Assembly (NCBI GenBank): GCA_012511845.1
Contig: JAAZFF010000060.1
Span: 1-7,568 of the forward strand
DNA: 7,568 bases
Source: Lentisphaerota bacterium
Lineage (GTDB): Bacteria > Verrucomicrobiota > Kiritimatiellia > RFP12 > UBA3636
Reading direction: 5' to 3'
Shown: positions 7,245 to 7,568 of the stretch, piece after piece
Numbering within the stretch: the first letter of the stretch is position 1
Layout of the letters: each line of letters starts with the position of its first letter
Position numbers and translations under genes: made by a program
The notes under the pieces: generated by a model
What the model was told of the DNA's origin: nothing
The model's input: only the letters and a program-made list of their open reading frames with translations
Databases searched by the model: none

Positions 7245-7404
7245 CACGGGGACGAGTGGTTGCTGAGAAGGTAAGGCGCGTTTCTCCCGGCTTCGAATCC
7301 TACGCCGTGGCAAGCCGCAAACCGCAAACCGCCGTGGTTGCAACGGCGGTTTCAGGAGAAACCAGCCCTACCTTTTCTCCTCCTTTGCGCCTTCGTACCC
7401 CGTG
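7245..7404. other. Long GC-rich foldback element with a three-way-junction fold
   Basis: This non-coding stretch after the 261-residue gene is highly self-complementary. Outer stem: 7245-7256 with 7392-7404, 11 Watson-Crick pairs plus one G-U and a single bulged A (7397). Inner stem: 7265-7287 with 7355-7379, 20 pairs, three mismatches and a two-base bulge. Inside it, 7288-7293 pairs with 7312-7317 (6 bp, directly stacked on the inner stem), and 7326-7335 pairs perfectly with 7343-7352 (10 bp, 7-base loop). GC is about 61% by count, against about 40% in the last full line of the preceding gene (7141-7200). It could be a structured RNA, a palindromic mobile repeat of MITE or REP type, or a processing or termination signal. 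No long T-run follows, so it is not a typical intrinsic terminator. I do not recognise the family or the strand on which it acts. Confidence 0.7.
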
Positions 7405-7457
7405 CGAGGTTTTCTGGCAGCCCCGATCACCTGCTCGGGTTTTGCCAGCGTGGTTGC
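7256..7457 (+). repeat. Three direct copies of the octamer GTGGTTGC
   Basis: GTGGTTGC occurs at 7256-7263, 7334-7341 and 7450-7457, all in the same direction, with start-to-start distances of 78 and 116 bases. The last two share the longer CGTGGTTGCA. The first lies between the outer and inner stems of the foldback, the second overlaps the loop of the perfect 10-bp hairpin, and the third follows the hairpin at 7414-7448. Confidence 0.6.
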
Positions 7458-7545
7458 ATAATCGTTCGCGTTCAATTTTCGCATACTCGTACACTATTTC
7501 ACCGCAGTAAACATCAAGTTTTTCTTTGTCGAGTTCCGTTCTCAT
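7300..7545 (-). CDS. Doubtful minus-strand open frame; possibly a gene 5' end running into the foldback
   Basis: This frame codes for 81 residues. The first ~32 (MRTELDKEKL through IERERLCNH) look like ordinary soluble, charged protein sequence. The rest (from about AGKTRAGDRG, then SHGVRRRKGGEKVGL and ending in an Ala/Thr-rich tail) is simply a translation of the GC-rich hairpins. There is no proper ribosome binding site: GAGG directly touches the ATG. The frame also stays open upstream to the window edge, so the true start could lie beyond 7568. It could be a small gene, the 3' end of a longer gene whose tail was overwritten by the repeat, or not coding at all. No function can be proposed. 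Confidence 0.25.
   Translation of the reverse strand: MRTELDKEKLDVYCGEIVYEYAKIERERLCNHAGKTRAGDRGCQKTSHGVRRRKGGEKVGLVSPETAVATTAVCGLRLATA
7414..7448. other. Stable hairpin next to the foldback element
   Basis: CTGGCA (7414-7419) pairs with TGCCAG (7443-7448), and after a small internal loop CCCGA (7422-7426) pairs with TCGGG (7435-7439), leaving an 8-base loop. It begins ten bases after the outer stem of the foldback ends, so it may be a further part of the same element. There is no T-run on either strand. Confidence 0.65.
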
Positions 7546-7548
7546 CCT

Positions 7549-7568
7549 CGTGTACGTAAAACGTGTAC
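7549..7568 (+). repeat. Short direct repeat at the window edge
   Basis: CGTGTAC occurs at 7549-7555 and again at 7562-7568, separated by GTAAAA (period 13). The second copy ends exactly at the window boundary, so whether a longer tandem array continues is not visible. Confidence 0.35.

Noticed and set aside
7288..7317. A tRNA T-loop-like TTCGAATCC inside the foldback
   Set aside because: The bases around it cannot form the five-pair T stem on either strand, and no acceptor, D or anticodon arm is present.
7256..7559. Plus-strand open frames across the foldback region
   Set aside because: They overlap each other and the hairpins, lack good ribosome binding sites, and translate to low-complexity, Pro/Arg/Ser-rich sequence with no protein-like pattern.
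7229..7568. A CRISPR array
   Set aside because: The repeated octamers are too short and unevenly spaced, and the structure is nested inverted repeats rather than regular direct repeats with unique spacers.

Overview
The window is a bacterial chromosomal segment with moderate GC and four protein genes. Three are recognisable and one is not. Canonical type I GroEL, Shine-Dalgarno-led starts and a Sec-type signal peptide on a large modular glycosidase point to a bacterium, probably Gram-negative. A lineage in or near the PVC group (Lentisphaerota, Verrucomicrobiota or Kiritimatiellota) would fit the combination of a K+-dependent membrane pyrophosphatase and a big secreted glycosidase. That placement is an impression, not something the sequence proves.

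Layout: (1) 2-1249, plus strand, is the 3' three quarters of groEL, cut by the window edge. (2) 1279-1312 is an A-stem-T hairpin between two convergent genes, probably a terminator for both. (3) 1357-3882, minus strand, encodes a secreted 841-residue clan-A-like glycoside hydrolase with two near-duplicate C-terminal modules. (4) 3883-4103 is an AT-rich divergent promoter region with a perfect 12-bp palindrome. (5) 4104-6305, plus strand, is a complete hppA for a membrane-bound ion-pumping pyrophosphatase. (6) 6306-6442 is a short gap with a plausible promoter and a small hairpin touching a strong ribosome binding site. (7) 6443-7228, plus strand, encodes a 261-residue protein I do not recognise; it appears to be built from two copies of one domain. 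(8) 7229-7568 holds no convincing gene. It contains a strongly self-complementary, GC-rich element of about 200 bases (7245-7448).

The genes do not form one obvious pathway. groEL (folding) and the glycosidase (polysaccharide breakdown outside the cytoplasm) are convergent and separately transcribed. hppA couples pyrophosphate hydrolysis to ion pumping. The 261-residue gene follows it on the same strand and could be read with it or from its own promoter. The most unusual feature is the 3' foldback element. It has an outer stem, a long inner stem, two hairpins arranged as a three-way junction, a neighbouring hairpin, and a repeated GTGGTTGC octamer. It looks like a structured RNA or a small palindromic mobile repeat, and I cannot assign it to a known family.
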